Source of the DNA: Flavobacteria bacterium RIFCSPLOWO2_12_FULL_31_7
Lineage (GTDB): Bacteria; Bacteroidota; Bacteroidia; Flavobacteriales; Flavobacteriaceae
Reading direction: 5' to 3'
Length of the DNA stretch: 14,758 nt
NCBI GenBank assembly: GCA_001800945.1
Contig: MGWJ01000185.1
Location: 1 to 14,758, forward strand
In this document: positions 1-7,406 of the stretch, one piece after another
Layout: each line of letters starts with the position of its first letter
Numbering within the stretch: the first letter of the stretch is position 1
Notes under the pieces: generated by a model
Databases searched by the model: none
Seen by the model: only the letters and a program-made list of their open reading frames with translations
Told to the model about the DNA's origin: nothing
Made by a program: the position numbers and the translations under genes

Positions 1-96
1 ATTAAAGCTACATTTAAAGACGGAAAAAGAGTGGAGCCAGCTATTTATCCTCATGAAGAAATTCTTAAAATAGAATTAGAAAAATTATTTAAATAA
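1..96 (+). CDS. 3' end of an unidentified protein
   Basis: An open frame runs from the first base to TAA at 94-96, giving 31 C-terminal residues that end in ELEKLFK. The peptide is hydrophilic and rich in lysine and glutamate, with no membrane segment and a probable amphipathic helix at the end. A strong terminator follows 18 bases later, which supports this as a real gene end. The start lies outside the window and 31 residues are too few to assign a family. Its position just before a Wzx/Wzy cluster makes a surface-glycan or envelope role possible, but that is only context. Confidence 0.6.
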   Translation: MKATFKDGKRVEPAIYPHEEILKIELEKLFK

Positions 97-114
97 ATAT
101 AAAATAAAATTCGC

Positions 115-149
115 AAAAGCTATAATTTTCTAAATTATAGCTTTTTTTT
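115..149 (+). terminator. Rho-independent terminator before wzx
   Basis: A perfect 14-bp stem (115-128 paired with 132-145) with a 3-base loop runs directly into an eight-T run ending at 149. It closes the upstream gene and separates it from the flippase gene. The stem starts with A's and ends with T's, so it could also work on the other strand, but no minus-strand gene ends here. Confidence 0.85.
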
Positions 150-170
150 ATGAACTATATAAATAAATAG

Positions 171-1445
171 GTGAATATTTTAAAAACATTAATGGCAAAT
201 GCTCAAATTAGAAAACTGATACAGTATGGTATAGGTCAGGGTTTTAATGTTATTGCTCCATTTATTGTAATTCCATTTATAATACTTAAATGCGGCGAAG
301 ATAACTTTGGTAAATCAGCAATAGGTTTGTCAGTTGCTTTTTTTATTGTTGTTTTTATTGATTTTGGATGTGATATTTTAGGAGTAAAAGATATTTCGAT
401 AAATAGAGATAATATTGATAAAAGAAATTATATCATTTCTAGAGTAGTTTATATTAAGTGTTTTTTCACTATAATATTTAGTATTTTGTTTTTTATTGCC
501 ATTAATCAAATAGAATTTTTTCATAAAAACAAGGAACTGTTTTATTTTAGTTTTCCTGTTTTTATGGCACAAATAGTTAATCCTTTGTGGATTTTTCAAG
601 GTTTAGAAAAGTTCAATCTTTTTTCTTACTTCAGCATACTCTCTAAAAATATTTATATTTTTCTTATATTTTATTTTTTAGATCAAAAATCAGATTACAT
701 ATATATAAACTTAGCTTTTGGTTTAAGTGTCTTTATTGCAGGAATTATTTTCTTTTTTGTTTTATATAAACAATATGAATTTGTTTTGGTTTTAATTCCT
801 TTTTCTGAATTGTATAAATATATGTATGCAAATAAAACATATGTTTTATCACAAACTTTTATTTGGATGCAATTATATTCCCCAATTTTATTAATAAATT
901 ATTTTGGGACAGCTATTCAAGTTGGTCAATTTAGAATTGTAGATCAAATCATTTCAATTTTTAAAACTTATATTCTTTTAAGTTTTAATTTTATCTATCC
1001 TAAAATATGCTTTGAATTTGATAAACATCCAAATCAAGCCATTAAAAGTTGGAAATTATTTAACATTGCTAATTTTGTTTTTTTATCAACATTAATAATT
1101 TTATTGTTTGTACTTAGTTATGAAATTGTAGATTATTATAATATCCTAAATAAAGAATACCTGAGTAATTTGTTAGAGACAGCATTAATTTATCCAATAT
1201 TATTTTTTATAGTTTATGCTTTTAAACAATTGTTATTAGCCTTACACTATGAAAAAATATTTTCAAGAATAATAATAGTTATGTCGATTTTAAACTTAGT
1301 CATTATTTCGATAGTTTATAAAAAATTTACCTTGTTTGGTGTTTTTTATTCATTTATTTTTGTGGAATTCTTAACATTATTAATATTGATGACACTAATA
1401 TTAAAGCACAGAATTTTATCTAAAAACAATATTTATGAAGTTTAA
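171..1445 (+). CDS. wzx: Wzx-type lipid-linked oligosaccharide flippase
   Basis: This is a polytopic membrane protein of 424 residues, the usual length for the oligosaccharide flippase family (Polysacc_synt, MOP superfamily). Such proteins move the undecaprenyl-diphosphate-linked repeat unit across the inner membrane. The sequence is a string of about 12 hydrophobic segments. The family-typical NPLWIFQGLEKF lies at 137-148, and a QVGQFRIVDQI stretch at about 250-260 matches the conserved mid-protein helix. The chosen start is GTG at 171; an ATG at 192 (residue 8) is an alternative. GTG is preferred because the segment before the first helix resembles the N-termini I know from Bacteroidetes homologues. 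The gene overlaps the next one by 11 bases, suggesting translational coupling. It is extremely AT-rich (12 G+C of 60 at 721-780), far below purD. Family call is firm; the exact substrate is unknown. Confidence 0.88.
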   Translation: MNILKTLMANAQIRKLIQYGIGQGFNVIAPFIVIPFIILKCGEDNFGKSAIGLSVAFFIVVFIDFGCDILGVKDISINRDNIDKRNYIISRVVYIKCFFTIIFSILFFIAINQIEFFHKNKELFYFSFPVFMAQIVNPLWIFQGLEKFNLFSYFSILSKNIYIFLIFYFLDQKSDYIYINLAFGLSVFIAGIIFFFVLYKQYEFVLVLIPFSELYKYMYANKTYVLSQTFIWMQLYSPILLINYFGTAIQVGQFRIVDQIISIFKTYILLSFNFIYPKICFEFDKHPNQAIKSWKLFNIANFVFLSTLIILLFVLSYEIVDYYNILNKEYLSNLLETALIYPILFFIVYAFKQLLLALHYEKIFSRIIIVMSILNLVIISIVYKKFTLFGVFYSFIFVEFLTLLILMTLILKHRILSKNNIYEV

Positions 1446-2703
1446 AACAAATTACTTATTATATATATTGTGTTTGGTAATATTACTGTTTAATAATTAC
1501 GAGCTTACTTTTGTTGTTTGGTCTTTAACAGCTTTAATAACTTTAAGAACTACTTTTTCAAAGAATTTTATTTACATTATTAGTTGTTATATAGCAATAT
1601 TGTTAATTAGTTTTTTATCCGAATTATTTTTTTACGATAATGCAATATTTAATAAAGTTAGAGATGTTACTTATTTATTAAAACCAATTGTTGGTTTAGT
1701 TCTTGGATATAATTTTGCTAAAAAATACGCAAATAATACTTTAATTTATATTGTTAACTGTGGCGTTTTTCTTTCCATTATTCACATAGTAATAGTCTTA
1801 TTTGCAGTTGTGAGTCATAATACTTTATCAGTTTCAGAAATTCGAGATTACGCGGGATATTTTAATGATTTTGAACCTTATGTTTTTATATTAATTTTGT
1901 TCGCTTCCAAATTTAATATAGTTATATCAAAGCAAAAGCGATTTATTTACTTAATAATTGTTGGCATTTCAATTTTATCTTATTTATCAAGAACAAATTT
2001 CATTCAGTTAATAATTTTAATTTTAGCCGTTAAAGGTTTTTTCAATTTAAATGTAAGATCTATTAAAATAATTGGTTTCACTATTTTCGCGACTTTAATT
2101 GGTTATACATTAATCTATAACTATAATCCTAAAAGGAAAGGCTCTTTCACAGATGAGTTTTTATATAAAGTAAAAATAATCCCAATTGAAGCATTTAAAA
2201 CTAAAATAAATAAAGATGATTGGAAAGATTTTAATGACAATTTCAGATCATTTGAAAATATAAAAACTGTGAATCAAGTTTTTTATGGAGGAACACAAGC
2301 GGTTATATCTGGTAAAGGGTTAGGCTCTACAGTAGATATTGGAAGAGTTATGTTTAATAACGACAAAACAAATGTGCGCTATTATCCCTTTTTACATAAT
2401 GCTTTTTCTACTATTTTTTTAAAATCAGGTTTGTTAGGAATTATAATTTATTTGTTGTCTATCTATCTAATCTCAAAAAAAATAATTTCAAATGATATAC
2501 AAGTTAACAATCTAAACAAGTTACTTTTAGGTTCTGGAATATTCCTAATAATGTCAAGTTGGGTATTTATGGGATTCTACTTAAAGTTAGATAGCAAATC
2601 AATTTTAATTGGATTGTTATTAGGTTATAGAGAGTATTTGAATAATCAATTCTTGAATTCTAAAGAGGTTATTCCGCCAACAGAAATAGGTATACAATCT
2701 TAA
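1435..2703 (+). CDS. wzy: Wzy-type O-antigen/capsule polymerase
   Basis: This is a membrane protein of 422 residues with about 10-12 hydrophobic helices and one large extracytoplasmic loop at about 228-320. That is the layout of Wzy polymerases and the related O-antigen ligases. Family hallmarks are the arginine in SYLSRTNF (R186), GKGLG at 293-297, and HNAFSTIFLKSGLLG at 321-335 ending the big loop. It would join flipped repeat units in the periplasm. The ATG at 1435 lies inside the last codons of wzx, so the two are probably one transcript and coupled. Polymerase is preferred over ligase because it is adjacent to wzx and carries strain-specific, AT-rich sequence. A second protein of the same fold lies at 5088-6413, so the division of labour is not certain. 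Confidence 0.82.
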   Translation: MKFKTNYLLYILCLVILLFNNYELTFVVWSLTALITLRTTFSKNFIYIISCYIAILLISFLSELFFYDNAIFNKVRDVTYLLKPIVGLVLGYNFAKKYANNTLIYIVNCGVFLSIIHIVIVLFAVVSHNTLSVSEIRDYAGYFNDFEPYVFILILFASKFNIVISKQKRFIYLIIVGISILSYLSRTNFIQLIILILAVKGFFNLNVRSIKIIGFTIFATLIGYTLIYNYNPKRKGSFTDEFLYKVKIIPIEAFKTKINKDDWKDFNDNFRSFENIKTVNQVFYGGTQAVISGKGLGSTVDIGRVMFNNDKTNVRYYPFLHNAFSTIFLKSGLLGIIIYLLSIYLISKKIISNDIQVNNLNKLLLGSGIFLIMSSWVFMGFYLKLDSKSILIGLLLGYREYLNNQFLNSKEVIPPTEIGIQS

Positions 2704-2797
2704 ACTTTCTTTTTTTGTATTATAAGATACAATTAAGAATTTTCTCTTAACTTTATCTCCAAGCTAAATTAGTATAGCAACAATTCAACAAATCTTA

Positions 2798-3967
2798 ATG
2801 AAAACAATATTAATTATACATCAATCTGCTGAATTATACGGTTCTGATAAGACGATGCTTTACTTTTTATCTGAATTAGATAAAACAAAATATTTACCAA
2901 TTATAGTATTACCTTTTGATGGTCCTTTAAAAAATGAGTTAGAAAAAAATAATATCAAAGTTGTTATTGCTCCTGTTTTAAAAATTTATAGAAAAATGTT
3001 TACACCAAAAAACATTTTTAAGTTTATAAAAGAATACCATCAAGGAATTAAAGCAATTGATTCTCTAAATAAAAAATATAAATTTGACCTTGTTTATACA
3101 CATACATTAGCCGCTTTAATAGGTATATTATTTGCTAGAAAAAGAAAAATAAAACATTTATGGCATGTACAAGAAATTATTGCTAAACCCAAAGTTTTAA
3201 ATTTTCTGTTTAAAAAAGCCCTTTCTTTAGGTTGTAATCATAAAGTAGTTTATGACTCAATTGCAACAATGAATTTTTGGATTGATAACAATTCAAAATT
3301 AACCAAAAAATCTGAAGCGGTTTGGAATGGTGTGGAAACAAAAAATATTCAAAGTTTTACAAATGCTGAATTACAAGAAGTTCGTGAAAATTTCTTTTTT
3401 TCATCTAAAGAGGAAATTGTAATTTCTCTTGTTGGAAGAATTAATAGCTGGAAAGGACAACAATTATTATTAAAATCTTTCAATCAGTTAGTCAACAAAT
3501 ATAATTCTATTAAATTAGTTTATTTAGGATCAGCTCCACCGAATCAAGAAATTTTTGAAATGGAATTGAAAAAGCAAATTTCAGAATTCGGTTTAGAAAA
3601 TAAAGTCGTTGTAATCCCTTTTCAAAAAGAAATTGAAAAATTTTGGAATGCAATTGATATTGCTGTTGTACCATCAACAGAACCAGAACCATTTGGCATG
3701 GTTGTTATTGAAGCCATGTTGGCCAAAAAACCTGTTGTTGCCTCAAACCATGGCGGACCAACTGAAATAGTTGTTCACAACGAAACGGGTTTATTATTTG
3801 AACCAAATAATTACAAAAGTTTGTCTGATGCTTTAGAAAAACTTATTGCTAATAAAGAATTAAGAAAACTTTATGGTGCAAATGGATTTAATAGAGTGAA
3901 TACTACTTTTTCATTAGAAAATCATGTCAATCATTTTGAGAAAATTTTTGAAGAGTTATTAAACTAA
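2798..3967 (+). CDS. Glycosyltransferase family 4 (GT-B fold)
   Basis: This cytosolic retaining glycosyltransferase has 389 residues, a normal GT4 length. The N-terminal domain opens with a beta strand and a GSDKTM segment (15-20), the usual acceptor-side glycine-rich loop. The C-terminal domain has GRINSWKGQ (213-221), the nucleotide-sugar binding start, and an EX7E motif formed by E297 and E305 in EPFGMVVIEAM. This is followed by HGGPTEIV (318-325) and a TGLLFEP segment. It would add a sugar from a nucleotide donor to the lipid-linked repeat unit. It follows wzy after a 94-base gap with no clear terminator, so it may be co-transcribed or have its own weak promoter. Donor and linkage cannot be read from the sequence. 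Confidence 0.9.
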   Translation: MKTILIIHQSAELYGSDKTMLYFLSELDKTKYLPIIVLPFDGPLKNELEKNNIKVVIAPVLKIYRKMFTPKNIFKFIKEYHQGIKAIDSLNKKYKFDLVYTHTLAALIGILFARKRKIKHLWHVQEIIAKPKVLNFLFKKALSLGCNHKVVYDSIATMNFWIDNNSKLTKKSEAVWNGVETKNIQSFTNAELQEVRENFFFSSKEEIVISLVGRINSWKGQQLLLKSFNQLVNKYNSIKLVYLGSAPPNQEIFEMELKKQISEFGLENKVVVIPFQKEIEKFWNAIDIAVVPSTEPEPFGMVVIEAMLAKKPVVASNHGGPTEIVVHNETGLLFEPNNYKSLSDALEKLIANKELRKLYGANGFNRVNTTFSLENHVNHFEKIFEELLN

Positions 3968-4014
3968 TTTTTTAAATTTTAATTAATTCATACAAACATG
4001 TTTTTTCAAAACAC

Positions 4015-4022
4015 TATTTTTG
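4015..4022 (+). promoter_or_regulatory. Bacteroidetes -7 element upstream of the DUF1972 gene
   Basis: TATTTTTG matches the Bacteroidetes consensus TAnnTTTG in every fixed position and lies 17 bases before the ATG at 4040, implying a very short leader. No good TTG/TTTG -33 element is seen at the normal distance. A palindrome AAACATGTTT (3994-4003) lies where the -33 region would be and could be an operator, but that is speculation. Confidence 0.55.
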
Positions 4023-4039
4023 CCCAATAACCCATTCAA

Positions 4040-5155
4040 ATGAAAATAGGAATTTTAGGAACTCGAGGCATACCAAATAATTACGGTGGATTTGAACAGT
4101 TTGCGGAATTTTTTGCAACCTATGCTGCAAACGCTGGACATGATGTTTTTGTATACACTCCTCACAACCATCCTTATAAAGAAATCATTTTTGAAAAAGT
4201 ACATTTAATCAAGTGTAATGATCCTGAACATAAAATTGGAACCGCTGGACAATTCATTTATGATCTAAATTGCATTTTAGATTCTCGTAAAAGAAATTTT
4301 GATATTATTTTACAATTAGGGTACACCAGTAGTGCATTTTGGTACGATTTGCATCCGAAAAATAGTATTGTAATTACCAATATGGATGGTTTAGAATGGA
4401 AACGAACTAAATACAGTAAATCCGTTCAAAAAGTATTAAAAATTGCCGAAAAATTAGCCGCAAAAAAAAGTGATTATCTAATTTCTGATTCTTTAGGAAT
4501 TCAAGATTATTTATTAAAAACTCACCATAAAGAAAGCGAATATATTGCCTATGGCGCTCATAATTTTGATTCGCCAAGTGAAGAAATATTAAATATATAT
4601 CAAGTTGAAAAATATAACTTCAACATGATTATGGCACGCTTTGAGCCAGAAAACAATTTAGATATGGTTTTAGATGGTGTCATGCAAAGCAAAGACGAAA
4701 CACCAATTTTAGTAATCGGAAATCACAATACAAAATACGGCGAATATTTAAAAAATAAATTTTCAATTTGTAAAAAAATACAATTTTTAGGCGCTATTTA
4801 TAATCTCAATCATTTAGATAATTTAAGATATTTCTCTAATTTATATTTTCATGGACATACAGTTGGTGGTACCAATCCATCTTTGTTAGAAGCCATGGCT
4901 TCTCAAGCTTTAGTTGTCGCTCATAATAATCATTTTAACAAAGGTGTTTTAAAAGAAAACGCCTATTATTTTGAAAGCGCGGAAGAGGTAAAAAAAATAC
5001 TTGAAACAATTAAAAAAAATGATAACTTGCAGTTTGTAAAAAACAACTTCGAAGCTATTGCTACTAAGTTTAATTGGAACAAAATAAATGAAGAATATTT
5101 ACAGTTTTTTAACCAATGCTTGGAGAGAAATTCTAGAGGAGCAACAGTTAAATAA
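4040..5155 (+). CDS. DUF1972 / GT4 glycosyltransferase (rhamnosyltransferase-like)
   Basis: The N-terminus, MKIGILGTRGIPNNYGGFEQ, is the signature of the DUF1972 domain, found in capsule and O-antigen glycosyltransferases such as the pneumococcal Cps2T/WchF rhamnosyltransferases. Further family marks are the TNMDGLEWKR segment at about 113-122, MARFEPENNL (198-207) starting the donor-binding half, and GGTNPSLLEAMA (276-287), where E284 is the second glutamate of the GT4 pair. The first glutamate position is glycine (G276), which is normal in this subfamily. Length 371 is typical. No rhamnose-synthesis (rml) genes are in the window, so rhamnose as donor is unproven. The gene has its own likely promoter and its end overlaps the next gene by 68 bases. 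Confidence 0.88.
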   Translation: MKIGILGTRGIPNNYGGFEQFAEFFATYAANAGHDVFVYTPHNHPYKEIIFEKVHLIKCNDPEHKIGTAGQFIYDLNCILDSRKRNFDIILQLGYTSSAFWYDLHPKNSIVITNMDGLEWKRTKYSKSVQKVLKIAEKLAAKKSDYLISDSLGIQDYLLKTHHKESEYIAYGAHNFDSPSEEILNIYQVEKYNFNMIMARFEPENNLDMVLDGVMQSKDETPILVIGNHNTKYGEYLKNKFSICKKIQFLGAIYNLNHLDNLRYFSNLYFHGHTVGGTNPSLLEAMASQALVVAHNNHFNKGVLKENAYYFESAEEVKKILETIKKNDNLQFVKNNFEAIATKFNWNKINEEYLQFFNQCLERNSRGATVK

Positions 5156-6413
5156 ATCTTTTTTACCTTTTTTACTGATCCTGATTACGTTGCCAACCAT
5201 AATGGCAATTAATAATGTTAGTACTGCAATTTTTATTTTATCTGTTTTAATTTTTAATAGAAACACTAAAATTGAAATCAAATTTACCCTTCTAGTTCCA
5301 ATTTTTTTATTTATTTGGATGGCTTCTTCCTATTTTTGGACAGTTGATGTTTCCCGAACTGCTTCCGCAATATCTAAAGAAATTACCCTATTTTTAATTC
5401 CAGTTGCATTCCTTTTAATGCGACCATTTACTAAAAATCAGATCCTTAAATTACTAAAATATTATGGGTATGCTATGGTGTTTTATGCCTTGTTTTTTCT
5501 TTTAAGAGCTGCTGTTAGATATTTAATTTCTGGCGATCAAAGAGCCTTTTTCTATCACGGAGAATACGATGATGATTTTGGATTGGTACCCAAATTATTG
5601 AACGCCATTCATGTTTCAGTTTATGTAGCTGTAGCGTTTTTCTACTTTTTAAACAAAGAAATAAAAAGCAGATTAGACGTTTTATGTGCATCAATTCTAT
5701 TCCTTTTTATTTTCTTATTATCTTCCAAAAATATAATCATCGTATTCTTATTTTTAATCGGAATTCATTTTTTCTATTTCTCGAAATCATCCAATAAGAT
5801 GCGTTTGAGAAACTTAGCTATATTTATTTTAGTGGTGGGAAGTATATTAAGTTTTAGTAAAATTAAAAATAGATTTTTAGTCGAATTTCAATCGAACACT
5901 AACACAAGTTTAAGTCACAGTGTGTATAATGAAGCTGATGAAGGAGTAAATTATATTAGTATATACGAAGCTTGGAATAATGAAAAATTTACTCACGCTG
6001 ATTATTTCCCTGGAACAGCATTTAGAGTATACCAATTCCGTATGTTTCTCGAAATTTTTAAAGAGGAACCTGTTTTTTGGCAAGGACTTGGTTTAAACGC
6101 CTCATTAAATAAATTATTAGATAAAGAAAAAAAATATAACTTATATCCTGGTTATGGAAATTTTAATTTTCACAATCAATATGTGCAAAATTTTGCAGAA
6201 TTAGGTTTTATAGGTTTTCTATTTTTAATTGTTATTTTATTTTTTAACATTAAAAATGCCTTAAAACGCAAAGATTTTATACATATTTCTTTTGCAATTC
6301 TAATGATAAGCTTATTTTTGACCGAATCATTCTTATGGCGACAAACAGGCGCATTATATTTTATAATTTTCTACTGTTTGTTTAACAATAATACTGAATA
6401 TAAAAAACAATAA
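5088..6413 (+). CDS. O-antigen ligase/polymerase-fold membrane protein (WaaL/Wzy_C)
   Basis: This 441-residue protein has about 10-12 hydrophobic helices and a long extracytoplasmic loop at about 262-360. It belongs to the O-antigen ligase/Wzy_C superfamily. Evidence is SSKN at 212-215 after a membrane helix, GTAFR and WQGLGLNASL in the loop, and FHNQYVQNFAELGFIG at 361-376, the conserved His-Asn ending of the loop. It could ligate polymer to lipid A-core, polymerise a second glycan, or act on glycoproteins. The family does not separate these by motif. The start at 5088 gives a 68-base overlap with the preceding gene; no other ATG precedes the first helix, so I keep it. Eight bases separate its stop from the next gene. 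Confidence 0.83.
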   Translation: MKNIYSFLTNAWREILEEQQLNKSFLPFLLILITLPTIMAINNVSTAIFILSVLIFNRNTKIEIKFTLLVPIFLFIWMASSYFWTVDVSRTASAISKEITLFLIPVAFLLMRPFTKNQILKLLKYYGYAMVFYALFFLLRAAVRYLISGDQRAFFYHGEYDDDFGLVPKLLNAIHVSVYVAVAFFYFLNKEIKSRLDVLCASILFLFIFLLSSKNIIIVFLFLIGIHFFYFSKSSNKMRLRNLAIFILVVGSILSFSKIKNRFLVEFQSNTNTSLSHSVYNEADEGVNYISIYEAWNNEKFTHADYFPGTAFRVYQFRMFLEIFKEEPVFWQGLGLNASLNKLLDKEKKYNLYPGYGNFNFHNQYVQNFAELGFIGFLFLIVILFFNIKNALKRKDFIHISFAILMISLFLTESFLWRQTGALYFIIFYCLFNNNTEYKKQ

Positions 6414-6421
6414 ATCTACAT

Positions 6422-7405
6422 ATGAAAAGAATATTAATAACAGGAGCAGCAGGATTTTTGGGTTCACATTTATGTGATAGATTTTTAGCAGAAGGCTATT
6501 TCGTAATTGGAATGGATAACTTAATTACAGGTGATTTAAAAAATATAGAACATTTATTCAAAGAAAAAAACTTCGAGTTTTACCACCACGATATTACCAA
6601 ATTTGTTCACGTGCCTGGTAAATTAGATTATATTTTACATTTTGCTTCGCCAGCAAGTCCAATCGACTATTTAAAAATTCCTATTCAAACCTTAAAAGTA
6701 GGTTCGTTAGGAACGCATAATTTATTAGGCTTAGCGAGAGTTAAAAAAGCAAGAATTTTGATTGCCTCAACTTCTGAAATTTACGGAGATCCATTAGTAC
6801 ATCCTCAAACAGAAGAATATTACGGAAATGTAAATACTATTGGTCCACGTGGTGTGTACGATGAAGCCAAACGTTTTCAAGAATCTATCACTATGGCTTA
6901 TCACACGTTTCATGGTGTAGAAACCAGAATTGTTCGTATTTTCAATACCTACGGACCAAGAATGCGATTAAACGACGGTCGTGTTATTCCTGCATTTATA
7001 GGTCAAGCCTTACGTGGTGAAGATTTAACCGTTTTTGGAGATGGAAGTCAAACCCGTTCATTTTGTTATGTAACCGATCAAGTAGAAGGAATTTATAGAT
7101 TGCTACTTTCAGATTATCATTTACCAGTGAACATCGGAAATCCAGATGAAATTACCATTTCTGATTTTGCTGAAGAAATTATCAAATTAACAGGAACTAC
7201 TCAAAAAGTAATTTACAAAGATTTACCTGTAAACGATCCAATGCAACGTCAACCGGATACTACTAAAGCAAAAGAAATTTTAGGCTGGAGCGCTAAAGTA
7301 AACAGAGAAGAAGGGATGAAACTTACGTATGAGTATTTCAAATCTCTTTCTGCAGAAGAATTAGCGAAAGAAGAACATAAAGATTTTTCTAAATATATTT
7401 ATTAG
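6422..7405 (+). CDS. uxs: UDP-glucuronate decarboxylase (UDP-xylose synthase)
   Basis: This is a cytosolic extended short-chain dehydrogenase/reductase that converts UDP-glucuronate to UDP-xylose and CO2 with bound NAD+. The Rossmann motif GAAGFLG is at 8-14 and D32 follows strand 2. The catalytic set is visible as STSEIYG (116-122), with S118 and E119, and YDEAK (146-150), with Y146 and K150. R276 in DPMQRQPD is the conserved arginine that binds the glucuronate carboxylate in this group. FASPASPIDY and GPRGVYDEAKR separate it from UDP-glucose epimerases. The 327-residue length is normal for bacterial UXS. It supplies a pentose donor to the cluster. No UDP-glucose dehydrogenase, which makes its substrate, is in the window. 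Confidence 0.93.
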   Translation: MKRILITGAAGFLGSHLCDRFLAEGYFVIGMDNLITGDLKNIEHLFKEKNFEFYHHDITKFVHVPGKLDYILHFASPASPIDYLKIPIQTLKVGSLGTHNLLGLARVKKARILIASTSEIYGDPLVHPQTEEYYGNVNTIGPRGVYDEAKRFQESITMAYHTFHGVETRIVRIFNTYGPRMRLNDGRVIPAFIGQALRGEDLTVFGDGSQTRSFCYVTDQVEGIYRLLLSDYHLPVNIGNPDEITISDFAEEIIKLTGTTQKVIYKDLPVNDPMQRQPDTTKAKEILGWSAKVNREEGMKLTYEYFKSLSAEELAKEEHKDFSKYIY

Positions 7406-7406
7406 T

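Noticed and set aside
378..599. Minus-strand open frame of 73 codons inside wzx
   Set aside because: It lies fully within a well-supported flippase gene, has no recognisable motif and no promoter; AT-rich membrane genes often give such antisense frames.
2733..2750. Inverted repeat TTAAGA/TCTTAA between wzy and the GT4 gene as a terminator
   Set aside because: The stem is only six AT-rich base pairs and no T-run follows; it is too weak to call.
3510..3692. Minus-strand open frame of 60 codons inside the GT4 gene
   Set aside because: It is antisense to the conserved donor-binding domain and shows no family features.
5099..5281. Minus-strand open frame of 60 codons over the DUF1972/ligase junction
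   Set aside because: It is antisense to two real genes and has low-complexity hydrophobic composition that mirrors the ligase helices.
5331..5338. TATTTTTG inside the ligase-fold gene
   Set aside because: It lies in coding sequence far from any start; a chance hit in AT-rich DNA.
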